Of a stretch of DNA of 64,000 bases, positions 24,741 through 36,127 are shown one piece after another; positions within the stretch are counted from its first letter, which is position 1; each line of letters starts with the position of its first letter. The position numbers and the translations under genes were made by a program. Source of the stretch: Ulota crispa (lineage: Eukaryota > Streptophyta > Bryopsida > Orthotrichales > Orthotrichaceae). Location: positions 34,719,060 to 34,783,059 of the forward strand of contig OY987243.1 in the NCBI GenBank assembly GCA_963920765.1, written 5' to 3'. The notes below the pieces were generated by a model, which did not search any database, was not told the DNA's origin, and saw only the letters and a program-made list of their open reading frames with translations.

Positions 24741-25335
24741 AGTTTTACCTTGCAGAATTCGAAGCGGGGCAACCGGATCCACCCTAGAGTTAGACGAACC
24801 CTGGTAACACTACCTCCAAAGTTTCTGTGCAGTTTAGGGCACAATAATCGGTACTTACTAGTAGTGCGTCTATCCGTAGTCATGGGAGGAGGAACTTACA
24901 TTGAAATTTTTAATCCACTTTTATTTTGTTTCAGTCTCGTCAGAAGTTTTGTCTTAAATAAGTCTTGAATAATTCCTCACTCTCTCCTCCACATTGTGAT
25001 ATAACCCTAGAAGCGAAGAACCGAATAGTCGTTTTTGTTCCCTTACAAAGCTAGGCGTTTTGACCGTTCTCTACCCCAGTGTACAAATCAAGGGACACGG
25101 ACTCTTGTTTACTTTTGTCTCTACGCTTAACCGCATGTTCGTTCAACTGGCGGATTTCGGAGTGATTGGAGCAGTTTCAATCACCCAATTTGCACATTGT
25201 ATCTATGCCTGTAAGTTACTAGTTTTCGAAGTCCTGGGAATTCTAGTGCAGGTCATAATAATGAAGCCCTGATACACGACATGATTCTAGTTCATCTTTT
25301 TGAAGCCTAGTGGTAGGTGTTGCTCAGTCCACAAC

Positions 25336-25377
25336 AATTGCTGGTATATATTCCTCGAATTATTTATACCAGCAATT
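25336..25377. other. Perfect 13-bp stem-loop
   Basis: AATTGCTGGTATA and TATACCAGCAATT pair perfectly around a 16-base loop. It could be a cruciform or protein site, or a tiny hairpin relic of a transposon. No context supports a particular role. Confidence 0.6.
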
Positions 25378-27725
25378 CATTGTGTTAGGTTCCACGTCCT
25401 CAAAGGTTCAGCATGGCTTGAAAGAATGTTATAACCCTCCAACTTACCAGCTTTATGCTTTAAATGTTGTAATGCTCTCTGTGCCAGGCCTGCAGTGAAC
25501 CAGTATAATTCTCAACTCAGTCGAAAAGACAGAAACTTTTGGGTTGTTCACTAACGTGTCTTTTCAGTCTGTAACAGGAATGAACTTAGTTAGCATACCA
25601 ATGTTTTTTGCTGTAGTTACATTAACTGCGCCTGCCCTTAAATGTTCCAAGCCAGAAGCTCACTTGTCACTAGCTAAGTCAGTAGGGTATCCTGTGGATT
25701 CTAAACCGACCCCAGCCAAGAACACCAACTTGGACTTGTTCTTAGTTAACTTACTAGTGATGCTTACTAACTAAAACATAAAGTACTCGCTCTGCTACTT
25801 TAATAGCGATATTGCCACTGTTAACAAATAATTGCCTAGTTTGGCTCGTAGCAGTAATTTCGGATCTCACTGATCTCAGTTCTTTACGAGAGAAGGTCAA
25901 CAATGCCACAAACTAACACGGTCGTAGCTATAAGCCGATAACTATGTATAATTGTATACTTAAACTTCAGATACGACTGTAACGTCGCATGCAATGCTGA
26001 AACAATATCAAAAATTTCAAAAATTTCAAGGTGCATTGGGCCAAGGACTGTAGTGTAGAGCTAGACTTCTCAAAGATGAGCTAGTAATGAAAACTTTCTG
26101 TTGGATTGTCACACAATTGAACCGTACATACAATGTAATGAAAAAAAATTTGGAAGTTCAACACCACGAGAGCATTGCTTGTGAGTTATCAATAATTAAA
26201 ACGAACTTTCAAGACTTGAACACATATTAAATAACTCCAAATAACAAAGTAAAAACTCATGAAATATCAAGTTAAAGATTGATGTTCATAAGTACATTGC
26301 ATAGTAGTCTAGCTTTTTCATAACTAATAAATTTTGTTATTATTGAAATGTTTCAAAATCATGAGAATGTAATTATGTTCAAAAGGAAAAAAACTATACT
26401 ATCATGTAAAACAATTATGAACGTTTCAAATTTATGAGATTGTTAATATATTTGAGAAAAGGAATTGTTAGACAAGTATACAATATAACTATACTTATAT
26501 AATTTTAAAACTCTTTAAGATTATAAATAAGTTTTAAAAGTAAAAATGCTAGACAACTATGCAATGTACTTATGAACATCAAATCGTAACCGAATAGTTC
26601 ATTAGTGGAAGTGTGTATATACAATCACAGTACTTAGCTTGTGCGTACAAGTCTCAACTCTTAAGCTAGAACGCCTTTAGTTCTCAATGATAAGCACACA
26701 CGGAGCTTTGACACTTGAAGGCTGAAGGCTGAAGCCATGCAAGCTTATGTACCTCAGTGCAGCTCAGAGATAAGAGATAGTAGAGCACCAACGTAAAAAC
26801 TGCTCAAAGTTATGCAGACTCTGCAGACTGATGAACCAGAAATACCAGGACTTTGGAAGGACGTTCGTAAAGTAAGCTTCGAGCGAGGAAACAGTGAACA
26901 TACATGAACCGTGACAGCCACACTGAACTGAACTTGCTTAGTCGACAGTGAGAAATGAACCTAGCCTTGGTGGTATCGGAGCTGGATCATGGCCTAGTTG
27001 GCAATTGGCAGTCAATATTAGATCCTACGGCAAGTTCCTGCGACAGAGGTCTCGGGCGGCATCGGTGTGCATGTGGTGACCATGAGATCTGGCCAGAACG
27101 AATATTATTGCATATTAATGCTCACCAGTCACCAGTGCCTGCCTGCCTGTTGACGCAAGCAAGTGCATCGCCCCCTGTCGGTGGCTAGAATTATACACGA
27201 TTATGTCGGGAATTCGGGATTTCACCATATCATCTTAAAGCCGAAAAAAGCTGGCTGGTGGAAAGTCAAGTAGCGTGTGCACTGCGATACCGCCTCTTTG
27301 TTGCTCTAAAGGGCATCCTTGATTCCTCGATGCAACTCTCCTTGCCTTCTGGCGTTCAGCAAATTGGATGAAAAGGATTTTTAACAGATACTTTTTTGCC
27401 TTTTCTGACCTGCAATGCTCTGCTGTAGCCAACATAACATGATTCAGCAACGGAACGGGGGTGAGGGCACTGAGGTGTCATAAGAGCCCATACAAAAGAA
27501 GAAGAAGACTATTTTGGCATGATTACACAATCCAACAGCGCCTGCTAAAGCTGGTGCTACTTGCAGGTTTCTCTTTAATTGTGACCTTTTGGCTATTGGT
27601 CCCTTTTTATGTACTTTGATTTGTTTGTTGCATTTTTATATCGAGACAATTGCCAAGTGTTTTCGCACTTGATTCTACAGTAGTATAGAAAACTGTCAGC
27701 TTTATTGAAAGTTGCTGTGAGAGTT

Positions 27726-28634
27726 TTCCGCTTCAAAGGCCCAAGGAACCCACTTTGGGCTTTATGAGAACTCGGGTTATGAGAACTCGGGCAGGTTCTA
27801 TTGAATTTTTTCATGAAAATTTTAGGATGGATGCTACTCATCACAATCTACATTGGAAGCTTTATTTCATGTCATTTCAATAAGTACTGCAAAAGTTATA
27901 AGGTTTTTTCAATTTCAATGTCAAATCGGGCAGCAAAAAATATATATTCTATTTTTTATTTTTTGTAGAACTTGATACCTACTCAAAGAAAATTGAACCA
28001 CTCAATTCCAAATAATGAGGTAAGATTTAAAAGGAGTTTTCTTTTGCGGGCAATGAAGGTAGAAAGAAGGTAGAGAAAACATATAAAGTTATCTTTTACT
28101 CTCAATTTTGAAAATTTTCAAATGAAAATGAAAAATAAAAGTTACTAATTATCTGTTAGAGCATTCTTACCATTGGGATTAACAATTTTCAATTTCTTCC
28201 AAAACTTATTAGCATATAAGTTACATCTTTCATTCATCAATACCTTTCACTATACAATTTTTGTAAAAATGAATCCAAAATTTTTTTTGGTTAATTTTTT
28301 TATATTTGCTTTCAACCCATTCTCCAACATATTGCAAAAATTGCACAAGAAATACAACATACATGTTTTTCTTTAAAAAGTTTGAAAAACAAAACTTCAC
28401 CTTTTGGAAGGACTAGAAAAGCCTACATTTTGAAGTTTAGGCACATTGATCTTGCAATTTGGGGGAATAATCATTCTAAAATTTTGGGATAATGTACTTG
28501 TGCAAGTCAACCAAAGGATCCTACGGTTGGATTTGTTAAAAAGTAAGTTTCAATGAAGATTTTGACCCTAGTTTGGGGACTAGTATTTTGAAGCAGTTTT
28601 GGGCCTCTAAACACAAAAGAATTTTAGGGGTTAT
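27726..28634 (+). mobile_element. piggyBac-like element, direct copy of 10503-11425
   Basis: Collinear with 10503-11425. The right end TTTTAGGGGTTAT has lost the last A of TTAA and the left end TTCCGCTTCAAAGGCCCA is badly worn. A 17-base local duplication (TTATGAGAACTCGGG twice near 27763) is private to this copy. Confidence 0.8.
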
Positions 28635-28847
28635 AGCTAAAGTTGGATCACTTGGAAAGTTGGATGGCCTATCAATCTGTCATTGAGGAATTCCTTGTTT
28701 GACTCACAATTATGAAACAACAAAAAATTGATATAGATAAGTAATTTCTAAATTTAATGACATGTAAGAAGCCATAAAGGCCTACTTCCATGTGAGGAGG
28801 TGGCACGTAGAGTCCACCAATAATTGGTTGGATGGGATTTGAGAAAG

Positions 28848-29256
28848 GGAATTGATATGTGTACCACACCTTCTTGACAATCCCACCACACCCGGAGGTA
28901 AATTTTAGATTTCTACCATCAAAAACCTAAATTTGAGAATTTGGAATTCAGATTTGGACTTAGAGACATGAATTTTGTCTAGAACCATAAAAAAATGTTG
29001 TAACTGAGCAACACCCAATGAAAAAGCTTAACGCGGGAGAAAAGTATAACTTTTACTTTTGTTTATAAAAAAGCTAAGCTTTTTCATTGGGTGTTGTTCA
29101 ATTAGAACTTATTTTGTGATTCTAGACCAAATCACGGTCTCTGAGTCCAAATCTAAATTTGAAATTTTCAAATTCAAGTTTTTGATGGTAGAAATCTAAG
29201 ATTTACCCTAGGGTGTGGTGGGATAGTCAAGAAGGTGTGGTACGCATATCAATTCA
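28848..29256. mobile_element. Fold-back MITE GGGAATTGATATGTGTACC, copy 2
   Basis: GGGAATTGATATGTGTACCA at the left mirrors GGTACGCATATCAATTC at the right. Arms of nearly 200 bases pair closely, including TTGACAATCCCACCACACCC against its complement, around a centre near 29055. Best-preserved of three copies. Confidence 0.88.
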
Positions 29257-29388
29257 ATTTGAGAAAACATGGACTCCCATTTGATCACTCATTGAGCTAT
29301 GATGGGCTTCACCAACCGCCCCCTCACATAGAAGGAGACCCTAATGGTGTCCAATCCCTAGAATGATGTTTTGTGCAATATTTATCAT

Positions 29389-29961
29389 AACCATATTAGG
29401 TAAATTGGGAAAAACTGAGGTATCATTTTGTACTCCACCTTAATCTTACATACAATAAATGTAGGTATAGCTATAGCTCTATGTTGAAAATTATTTGAAA
29501 TTCTTGTAGGGAATCATTGAAACTTCAATATTGCACAAGAAATTGCATGTTTTTCCTTTTTTTAATATGCTAAATTATATGTAATGACAAAAATAGTGAA
29601 AGTCCCAGAATCAACATCATGTCCAGACGTCTGGATGTCCGTCTAGCTAATGGACTTCACCCCTAGCGTCTGGCCGGATGAATCCGTCGATAGAAATTGT
29701 CGACGACGGATGAGAATAGCCTCTGAACGGACATTGTGTCGTCCGTGTTGGACGGTTTTGGTAGACAAAATATCCCAATGGATGGCCCAAGTCGATGGAC
29801 TTCATCCACGACCTGTACGAACCGTCAGCATTGCGGACGGATCCTGACGTGTTAGGACGTGTCATGACATCCGGACATGAAAAGCCCACATCATGTCACT
29901 TTTAACCTTGGCCAGAATGCACTCTATTTCCCAATTTAGTGAATTTACCTAATATGGTGTT
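29389..29961. mobile_element. MITE of the AACACCATATTTG family, interrupted
   Basis: Left end ACCATATTAGGTAAATTGGG, right end TTACCTAATATGGTGTT. Without the CpG-rich insert at 29614-29897 it would be about 300 bases, near the family norm. This copy belongs to the TTAGGTAAATTGGG-ended variant, like 51368-51623. Confidence 0.7.
29614..29897. mobile_element. 264-bp CpG-rich insert with 10-bp target duplication
   Basis: ACATCATGTC occurs at 29614-29623 and again at 29888-29897; the DNA between is far richer in GC and CpG than anything around it and is dominated by GACG and CGTC words (for example CGTCGACGACGG-like blocks). Partial inverted ends exist (TCTGGATGTC against GACATCCGGA). A 9-10 base duplication fits MULE or similar elements. 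Both strands stay open for 65-80 codons, probably by chance. No known family recognised. Confidence 0.65.
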
Positions 29962-30088
29962 TGACTTATAATTTGAGATCAAATTTGAATTGGTAGATTT
30001 TTCAAATATGCACTAATTTTATTGACTTTTTGTCGAATATAGCTCAATGAATATCCACTTATTTTCAAGAGTAATTTTAAAACACCTT

Positions 30089-30357
30089 AACACCATATTT
30101 GTTAATTTGGAAAAAACAAGTGTCCCACTTTGTACTCTACCTTAAACCCAAAAAGTTACCTTAAAACCAGATTTGAAGGGATTAGATTTAATTTGAGCCA
30201 CTAAGTTTTTTTCCCTCACAAATTTCTCCTCTCAAGTGAGGACACGTGTACAAAAAAAAATGCTAAGCTTGGTTTTAGGAGGCCTCCTAAAACTTTTAAA
30301 TCAAAATTTGAAAGTCCCAAAATGTACCGTTTTTCCCAAATTAACAAATATGACGTT
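30089..30357. mobile_element. MITE, AACACCATATTTG family
   Basis: Left end AACACCATATTTGTTAATTT, right end AAATTAACAAATATGACGTT. The core shares with its relatives CTTTGTACTCxACCTTAAACC and GAGCCACTAAG. 269 bases. Confidence 0.85.
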
Positions 30358-31033
30358 CCTTTCAAAAGATACTCGGTAATGATTGACAACAAGTTTTGTT
30401 TATATCAATTTCCTTGAACCACCTTCTAAAATTAATTATAGATGGATAATTGTAATTACTTCTACATGTAATAGAATCTTGTCTAGTATTTTAATAGTTA
30501 TAATCAATCATAACTGGTTCCTTAAAATTTTACTAGGTGCGGACAAGTATCTTGGTTGGACTTTGTGAAATGTGAAGCTTATAAAATATAACATTAGAGG
30601 AAAAATGAGCTCAAGAGAAGGCCTCCCAATCTTAACACACCACCATACTTATTGAGTTAGGAGAAGCATAGGTAAGGTACCTACACAAGGGTCTCTACCT
30701 TGTGTTAAATACTCAAATGTACCAAGCTATATGAGAAAAGGATTTGATGATGCAAAGCAATATTATAACATGACAATCACTAATGCAAGGACATCTAGTA
30801 GGATACAAGGATAAACTACAATTAGAGTTCCCAATCAAATAAGGGCACTCATCAAACAAAGAGAGTATAATATCTTAAAAAGAAATTATCCTCATGAAAT
30901 ACTACATCATAAGTTGCAAGCGGGTATAGGGCATTAGTCTCTTTTGATTTGAAAAAGGACATTACATTTAAGTGCTTCTTACCCCTCTATCCACCTCCCT
31001 TGAGGGCCTTCTCTTGAGCTCATTTTTTCTCTA
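30358..31033. other. AT-rich stretch without recognised content
   Basis: A 61-codon frame at 30383-30568 has no motif. No terminal repeats recognised. Confidence 0.5.
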
Positions 31034-31306
31034 AACGCCATATTCAATATAAATTCATTATTTGTTAAATTGGGAAAAAACTTATAGTTTGGGACTTTTG
31101 AAGGTTTGAGGAGGTCTCTTGTTATCGAGCTCAGCGCTTTTTTGGTACATGTGTCCTCACTTGAGAGGAGGAATTTGCAAGGAAAAAAATCTTAGTGGCT
31201 CAAACTGAATATGATACCTTTGATTCTGGTTTAAGTGACTTTTTGGGTTTCAGGTGGAGTACAAAATGGTACCTCCGTTTTTCCCAATTTAATGAATAAC
31301 ATGTTT
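31034..31306. mobile_element. MITE, AACACCATATTTG family, reversed
   Basis: Left end AACGCCATATTCAATATAAA then TTGTTAAATTGGGAAAAAAC, right end TTTCCCAATTTAATGAATAA. The core runs in the opposite sense to the 30089 copy (CTCAAACTGAATxTGATACC). Confidence 0.75.
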
Positions 31307-31810
31307 ATATTGGGAAAACCAAATTTCTAGGTTGTACTTCACCTTAAACTTGTCATTTCTCCTTTTGCGTTTAAATGCAAGATTCAAAAGTATCACATTC
31401 AATTTGAGCCATTGAGATTTCTTCCCTCGCAAATTCCTCCTCTCATGTGAGGGCATGTGTACCAAAAAAAAATCTACTTAAACCTAGAGCTCAATTAAAC
31501 CCCTTAGTGCCCATGCCTTATTCACTCAAATCCATACCCTTGTGTACTTAGTTCAAAAAAAATATTATTTAAGTAGAGTCAAATAGCTTGAATTTTTTTT
31601 GAGTGGTAGTAGACACATGCCTGGAGGTACATGAAAAAGTACAAGTCCTTTGACTTTACCATTAAGAAGAAGATAAGAGTCAAACATGAACATTTTTCAA
31701 AACTGAGTGACCACATAGTGGTTGCCAGGGCACTCAAGGGTTAAGGTGACCTTAAACCTAGTTTATTCCCAAAATTAGGGTTTCTTCCCAAATTATCGAA
31801 AATGGAGTTT
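31299..31810. mobile_element. MITE, AACACCATATTTG family, with nested piggyBac-like element
   Basis: Left end AACATGTTTATATTGGGAAA, right end TTCTTCCCAAATTATCGAAA. The 512-base span becomes about 262 after subtracting the 250-base piggyBac-like insertion at 31495-31744, matching the family length. Confidence 0.7.
31495..31744. mobile_element. piggyBac-like element nested in a MITE
   Basis: TTAAACCCCTTAGTGCCCAT at the left and GGGCACTCAAGGGTTAA at the right. The surrounding MITE reads through at GAGC-TCAA and GGTGACC, so this element is the younger of the two. Confidence 0.75.
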
Positions 31811-32267
31811 CTAATGAATAGATAAATATTGGTATATTACCAAAAATATAAACAAAAAGTGCCGTTTTGAAAATGTTTAATACAAGTCTCTGTAATATAT
31901 TTCAACTTTGTTTTCAATCATACTTTGATTTCAAAGCACCGAACTACACATTCTCCATCCAACAAATAGCAAAGGGATCTATTTTAAATCATCTCATGGG
32001 AGATTTGGAATATGAGACAATATTGTGTTACTTGTTTAATAATGGAGGTCCAGTGCAAATTTGTAATCTCATTAGATTTTAAAAGGATTCAAGTTGGAAA
32101 TAAGTTGAATACAAAGTAAGCTAGACCATTTTTTGATCATCTAGAAATAGGAGAGATTTTATAGGATAAGGGGCTCGGGAAGGGGCTAAGGTACTAAGTG
32201 GCTAACGATTTGTCACGTGAGTTCCTACATAAAAATGAAAATTTCCACTACCATGATTAAGGTAGGA

Positions 32268-32495
32268 GGCTCTGTTTTGGAGTGGGGTTTTAGTTTGGTG
32301 CACTTCTAGGAAAGGCAAACATGTTTCTTCAAATATCTATTATCATCATTAATGAGTTAGGTGGGTTATTGGGCTTAGCTTATAGCTAAGCCCACCTAAC
32401 TCATCAATGATGATAATAGATATTTGAAGGAGCATGTTTGCCTTTCCTAAAAGTGCACAACATTAGACCTTGGCACCTTGCTCCAAATTAAAGCC
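32268..32495. mobile_element. Fold-back MITE, relative of 21129-22870
   Basis: Arms GTGCACTTCTAGGAAAGGCA and its complement pair over about 100 bases, with a tight loop at 32375 (GGGCTTAGCTTATAGCTAAG). This shows the uninterrupted structure of the family. Confidence 0.85.
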
Positions 32496-32591
32496 GTTAA
32501 TGCTCTCAAGTCTCAATGTATAGTTCCCAGCCAATTGCCAAATTGAGTTAATCTTAAGATCCTACCACACTTAACAGGATACCTTAAAAGG

Positions 32592-32708
32592 TATGTTCAC
32601 ACTTGGTGCTAGGAGGGATGTTAGCAATATGAATGCAATCTAAAGGTGTGTCCAAATGCATTAAATTTTTCTTTGCTACTACCACTCTTAACACCAAGTG
32701 TGAACATA
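32592..32708. mobile_element. 117-bp MITE with TATGTTCACACTTGGTG ends
   Basis: TATGTTCACACTTGGTG and CACCAAGTGTGAACATA are perfect 17-base terminal inverted repeats. No second complete copy was seen; a fragment may be present near 22648 (CCAAGTGTGAATG). Confidence 0.7.
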
Positions 32709-32929
32709 GACTTAGGCTGCCTACCGTCTAATCGTCTATGCTCAGAATCCATATCATATTTAATATTTACTTTTACTGTAAGAACTGAGCATGTTGGTAG
32801 TTCTGTACTAAAATTTCAACAAAAAACAGTCATAAATAAAAAAGTCTTGGTGTGGTAAACCCCATGCGTCAACCACTTATGGAGAAAGTGGTTCATTTTA
32901 CACCCACATAAATTGAGCAAGTAGCCAAA

Positions 32930-33170
32930 ACACGATATTCGTCACTTTGGGAAAAACGATTTCCCAAAACGGATGTTGGGATACTGAATTTTGGGTTTGT
33001 GAGAATATTTTGGTGATTCAAACTTTCAAAGTGAGGTTTTTTTTTATAGTTCTTTAAGTTCTTCAGAAAATCATCATAAAATTCACTTTAAACCACCAAA
33101 AATATCTTAAAATTATAAAATCCAAAAGTCCCAAAATTATGTTTTTTTCCCAAACTATCCAATATCAAGT
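32930..33170. mobile_element. Degraded MITE, AACACCATATTTG family
   Basis: Left piece ACACGATATTCGTCACTTTG-GGAAAAACGA and right piece TTTTTTCCCAAACTATCCAA retain the TTTGGGAAAAA ends of the family; the core is too diverged to align by eye. Confidence 0.4.
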
Positions 33171-33311
33171 TGCAATCTAAATCAATAGACAACCTACTAA
33201 GAATATTTGGTGTAGATTGTGTGGTATCTTAGCAATGGTTCACATTGGTTGAGAGTTGAGAGTTGAAACTTGATGCTTCACAATATGTCCCAAGTCCCAT
33301 GTTTTGGTTCA

Positions 33312-33579
33312 AACACCATATTTGTTAATCTGGGAAAAAAAGATGTCCCACTTTGTACTCCACCTCAAACCCAAAAAGTTACTTTAAATCAAATTCAAAG
33401 GTATCAGATTCAGTGTGAGCCACTAAGATTTTTTCCCTCGCAAATGCCTCCTTTTAGGTGAGGGGACATGTACAAGAAAAACACTGCAAGCTAGGTTTGA
33501 GGAGACCTCCTCAAACTTTCACCTGAGAATTTGAAAGTCCCAAAATATATGGTTTTTTCCAAATTAACAAATATGGTGA
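33312..33579. mobile_element. MITE, AACACCATATTTG family
   Basis: Left end AACACCATATTTGTTAATCT, right end AAATTAACAAATATGGTGAT, 268 bases. Core shared with 30089-30357 (CCACTTTGTACTCCACCT, AGCCACTAAGATTTTTTCCC). Confidence 0.88.
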
Positions 33580-33781
33580 TTTCATTACATTTTGCAATTT
33601 TTTGCCTACATGACAACATTTTTTGGAAGTTTTAACATCAAGAAGATAGAATTACACTCAAGGTTTGGATTGACGATATTGACCATTTGCGTCACCCAAA
33701 TTTTCAGTCCAAATTCCTCTGGTACTTTTACATATATATTCATACACTGTTTTTTTATTACTCCTTTTTGTCCTTAACGGC

Positions 33782-34014
33782 TTAACCCTTGAACCCCAAG
33801 AAGGCCCTCTGTGGTCGTATTGTATTTATTTGTATACGATAGATTTGAGGGGGTCCAAGATGGAATTAGGGGTCACAATGTAAATGGAAGTGGTCTCTGC
33901 TGCAAATGCGCTTACAACCTCACCTTTGGCGGCACAAAATATGAAGTGAAATGCTTGGAAACGGGTAGAATACGGTGCCGTATTCTAGGAGCTCAACACG
34001 CTTTTAAGGGTTAA
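33782..34014. mobile_element. piggyBac-like element with GC-rich core
   Basis: TTAACCCTTGAACCCCAAGA at the left, CGCTTTTAAGGGTTAA at the right, 233 bases. The core is less AT-rich than other members and includes the palindrome AATACGGTGCCGTATT. Confidence 0.7.
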
Positions 34015-34137
34015 TAATAATAACCCAACAAAACTTGGATCTGGCATTGTGGTGGGAGGAAAATACAATATACTTATTAGTGTGAAATGCTCCTTAGAGC
34101 ATCCTCAATCTAGACCTTGCATTGGGTCTTGGCAATG

Positions 34138-34395
34138 AACACCATATTTGTTAAATTGGGAAAAACAATACATTTGGGGACTTTTGAAAGTTTTAGGTGA
34201 CCACCTAAAACCAAGCTTGCAACTTTTTTTCTAGTACATGTGCTTTCACATGAGCGGAGGAATTTGCGTGGGAAAAAATCTTAGTGGCTCAAACTGAATT
34301 TGATACCTTCAAATTTGGTTTAAGGTAACTTTTTGGGTTTAAGGTGGAGTACAAAATGGTACCTCTGTTTTTCCCAATTTAACAAATATGGTGTT
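34138..34395. mobile_element. MITE, AACACCATATTTG family, best copy
   Basis: AACACCATATTTGTTAAATT and AATTTAACAAATATGGTGTT are perfect inverted ends extending through GGGAAAAAC. TGGCAAT lies just outside on both sides (34130-34136 and 34398-34404), possibly part of an 8-9 base target duplication. 258 bases, no coding content. Confidence 0.92.
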
Positions 34396-35273
34396 AATGG
34401 CAATTACATAGCTTTGTCGCGTGGCCTTGAGCAAAGCGAGTAGCACACCAACTACTTTGACTCAATGCACAGAGGTAGAGAGGAATGTAAATTTCTTTTT
34501 TGTTAGACATTTGTAACAAGATGTCAAGATCTCAGTTTTGGACCTGCAAAATAGTCATCATTTCTTTGACGTTACAAAGCAATTTGAGGAACTCTTGAGG
34601 ATTGCTGAAACTACCAAATATGGACTAGGTTTTACTATCCCTTTAAGGCTTTAAGATCATATCCCATATGCAAGGTGCATTGGACTAGATTTATAGTTCT
34701 CAAACTAGGATCCACAATGAGAGTGAGAGTGTTGTTGTGTTACAAAGTTGATATACCTGCTGGATTGAGGATGCTCTAACAAGAAAGTGGTTTGGAAAAC
34801 CTTGTATAATACAACCATACAAAATGTTGGGATTCATGGTACAAAAGACTATGTTTGTGAATGCCAAATGTATTACAAAGCTTCATTGAAGGTTCTAGGA
34901 AGTGATAGTAAAGAGACGCCAGTAAAAACATCTCTTGCAACACGCTTTGTAACACCTAGATAAATGAGATTTCACAGGGAGAATGACGCAAACCTTCACA
35001 GCGAGGCTTGAAGTTCTTCTGCAACCTTGAAACCTTCATGGCTTGCACCTGCATTACGACAAATTGCACGGGTACACTTGGCTATGGAGTGGGGTTTAGA
35101 GTGAATAGTGAGTGAACAATGCTTGGGATGGACCGTGAAGGGGGTCTAGAGAAAGCTAGAATTTTACCAGAAAGAGCTCTCACGGTGAAGGCCCGCGCAT
35201 GTACTAGGACGCTTCTAGTGCTGTTGGGGACTTAAAACGCAAACGCTGTTAGCGCTGGGAGCGCAGGGCTGTT
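34396..35273. other. Stretch without recognised content
   Basis: No open frame of note. The part from about 34980 to 35270 is less AT-rich and resembles the low-copy DNA further on, but I recognise nothing. Confidence 0.45.
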
Positions 35274-35660
35274 TTAACCCTTAAAGGACTGCTAGGTAGC
35301 CGTGACTTGCCCACATTATAGCTTCAAGAATATTTATATTGTAACTTCAATAGTGTTTTGGTTGATGGGCACCAATAGTATTGCTTCTAAAAGTTTCAAA
35401 AGTCAATAGTGCATGCTGACCCCATGAAAATTGCAATAAGGGCAGCTTGGGACCCAACACTGTAATTTTGAATTTTCTCACAATTTGAGTTACCTAATAA
35501 TATGAGTATATTTCATAAAATTGTTATTTACCTCCTATGATGGATCATGCGTTTATGATCACTTTGAAAACAAAAGCAGATGAAAAACGACTTTTTTCTG
35601 TTGTCCAGATTGTTTTTTCAGGGCCACAGGACAAAAAACGTCCTCATGGGCATTTAGCTG
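35274..35660 (+). mobile_element. piggyBac-like element, worn right end
   Basis: Left end TTAACCCTTAAAGGACTGCT at 35274. The body aligns with 19910-20324 to CGTCCTCATGGGCATTTAG, where the final GGGGTTAA has been replaced by CTGCAGG. The break suggests a truncation where low-copy sequence begins. Confidence 0.7.
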
Positions 35661-36127
35661 CAGGAGATGCTGTAACGCCTCGACACTCTCCTTTCGCATA
35701 GCGTTAGCGAGTGATTCCACCGCTTTAGACCTCACAAGTTGCAGGTTTGTTGACATAGGGCCAAGTTGCATCCCAGATCCCTCGTAAGTTCGTCCGCTAT
35801 TTCCACATGTGAGCATCAGTGATCCTACCCAAATTTGTTCGCAGCCCTTTCAGATCACCAGTTCCAGTATATTCAATATCCTCTGAAATCAAAGACCGGA
35901 TAGGCGGACCCTGGCAATTGCAGTTTAGTCGGATCCATGAAAACTGCTACATGAGTACATGGAGTCTTCCTGTCTGGATGAGGTTGCCAATATGAATGCG
36001 ATTTGTCGTATACTTTTGAGGAATTTCAGCGATGACGCAAGCGGAAACCACCCAAGGGCCATGCGTACAACTACACAAACACTGCAGAGCGGTATTATAC
36101 GGCTCGGTTTACTGCACATACGTCGAT
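35661..36127. other. Low-copy, coding-like DNA outside the MULE
   Basis: GC-balanced DNA. On the minus strand, 35664-35816 encodes a helical-looking segment (KAVESLANAMRKESVEALQ), and another frame open over about 35802-35930 reads IRSLISEDIEYTGTGDLKG. On the plus strand 35959-36159 is also open. These may be exons of a gene next to or captured by the MULE, but no family is recognised and the strands conflict. Confidence 0.3.

Larger units (their letters stand above)
23946..27725. other. Low-copy, less AT-rich island
   Basis: This 3.8 kb differs from its surroundings: higher GC, more CpG, no copies elsewhere in the window and no terminal repeats. Open frames are short (up to 139 codons at 24057-24476) and overlap on both strands, so I cannot name a gene. 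A TATA box, a coding-like frame and two hairpins are listed separately. It may hold the promoter and first exons of an unrecognised gene or transcript. The part from about 26000 to 26640 is AT-rich and empty. Confidence 0.5.
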
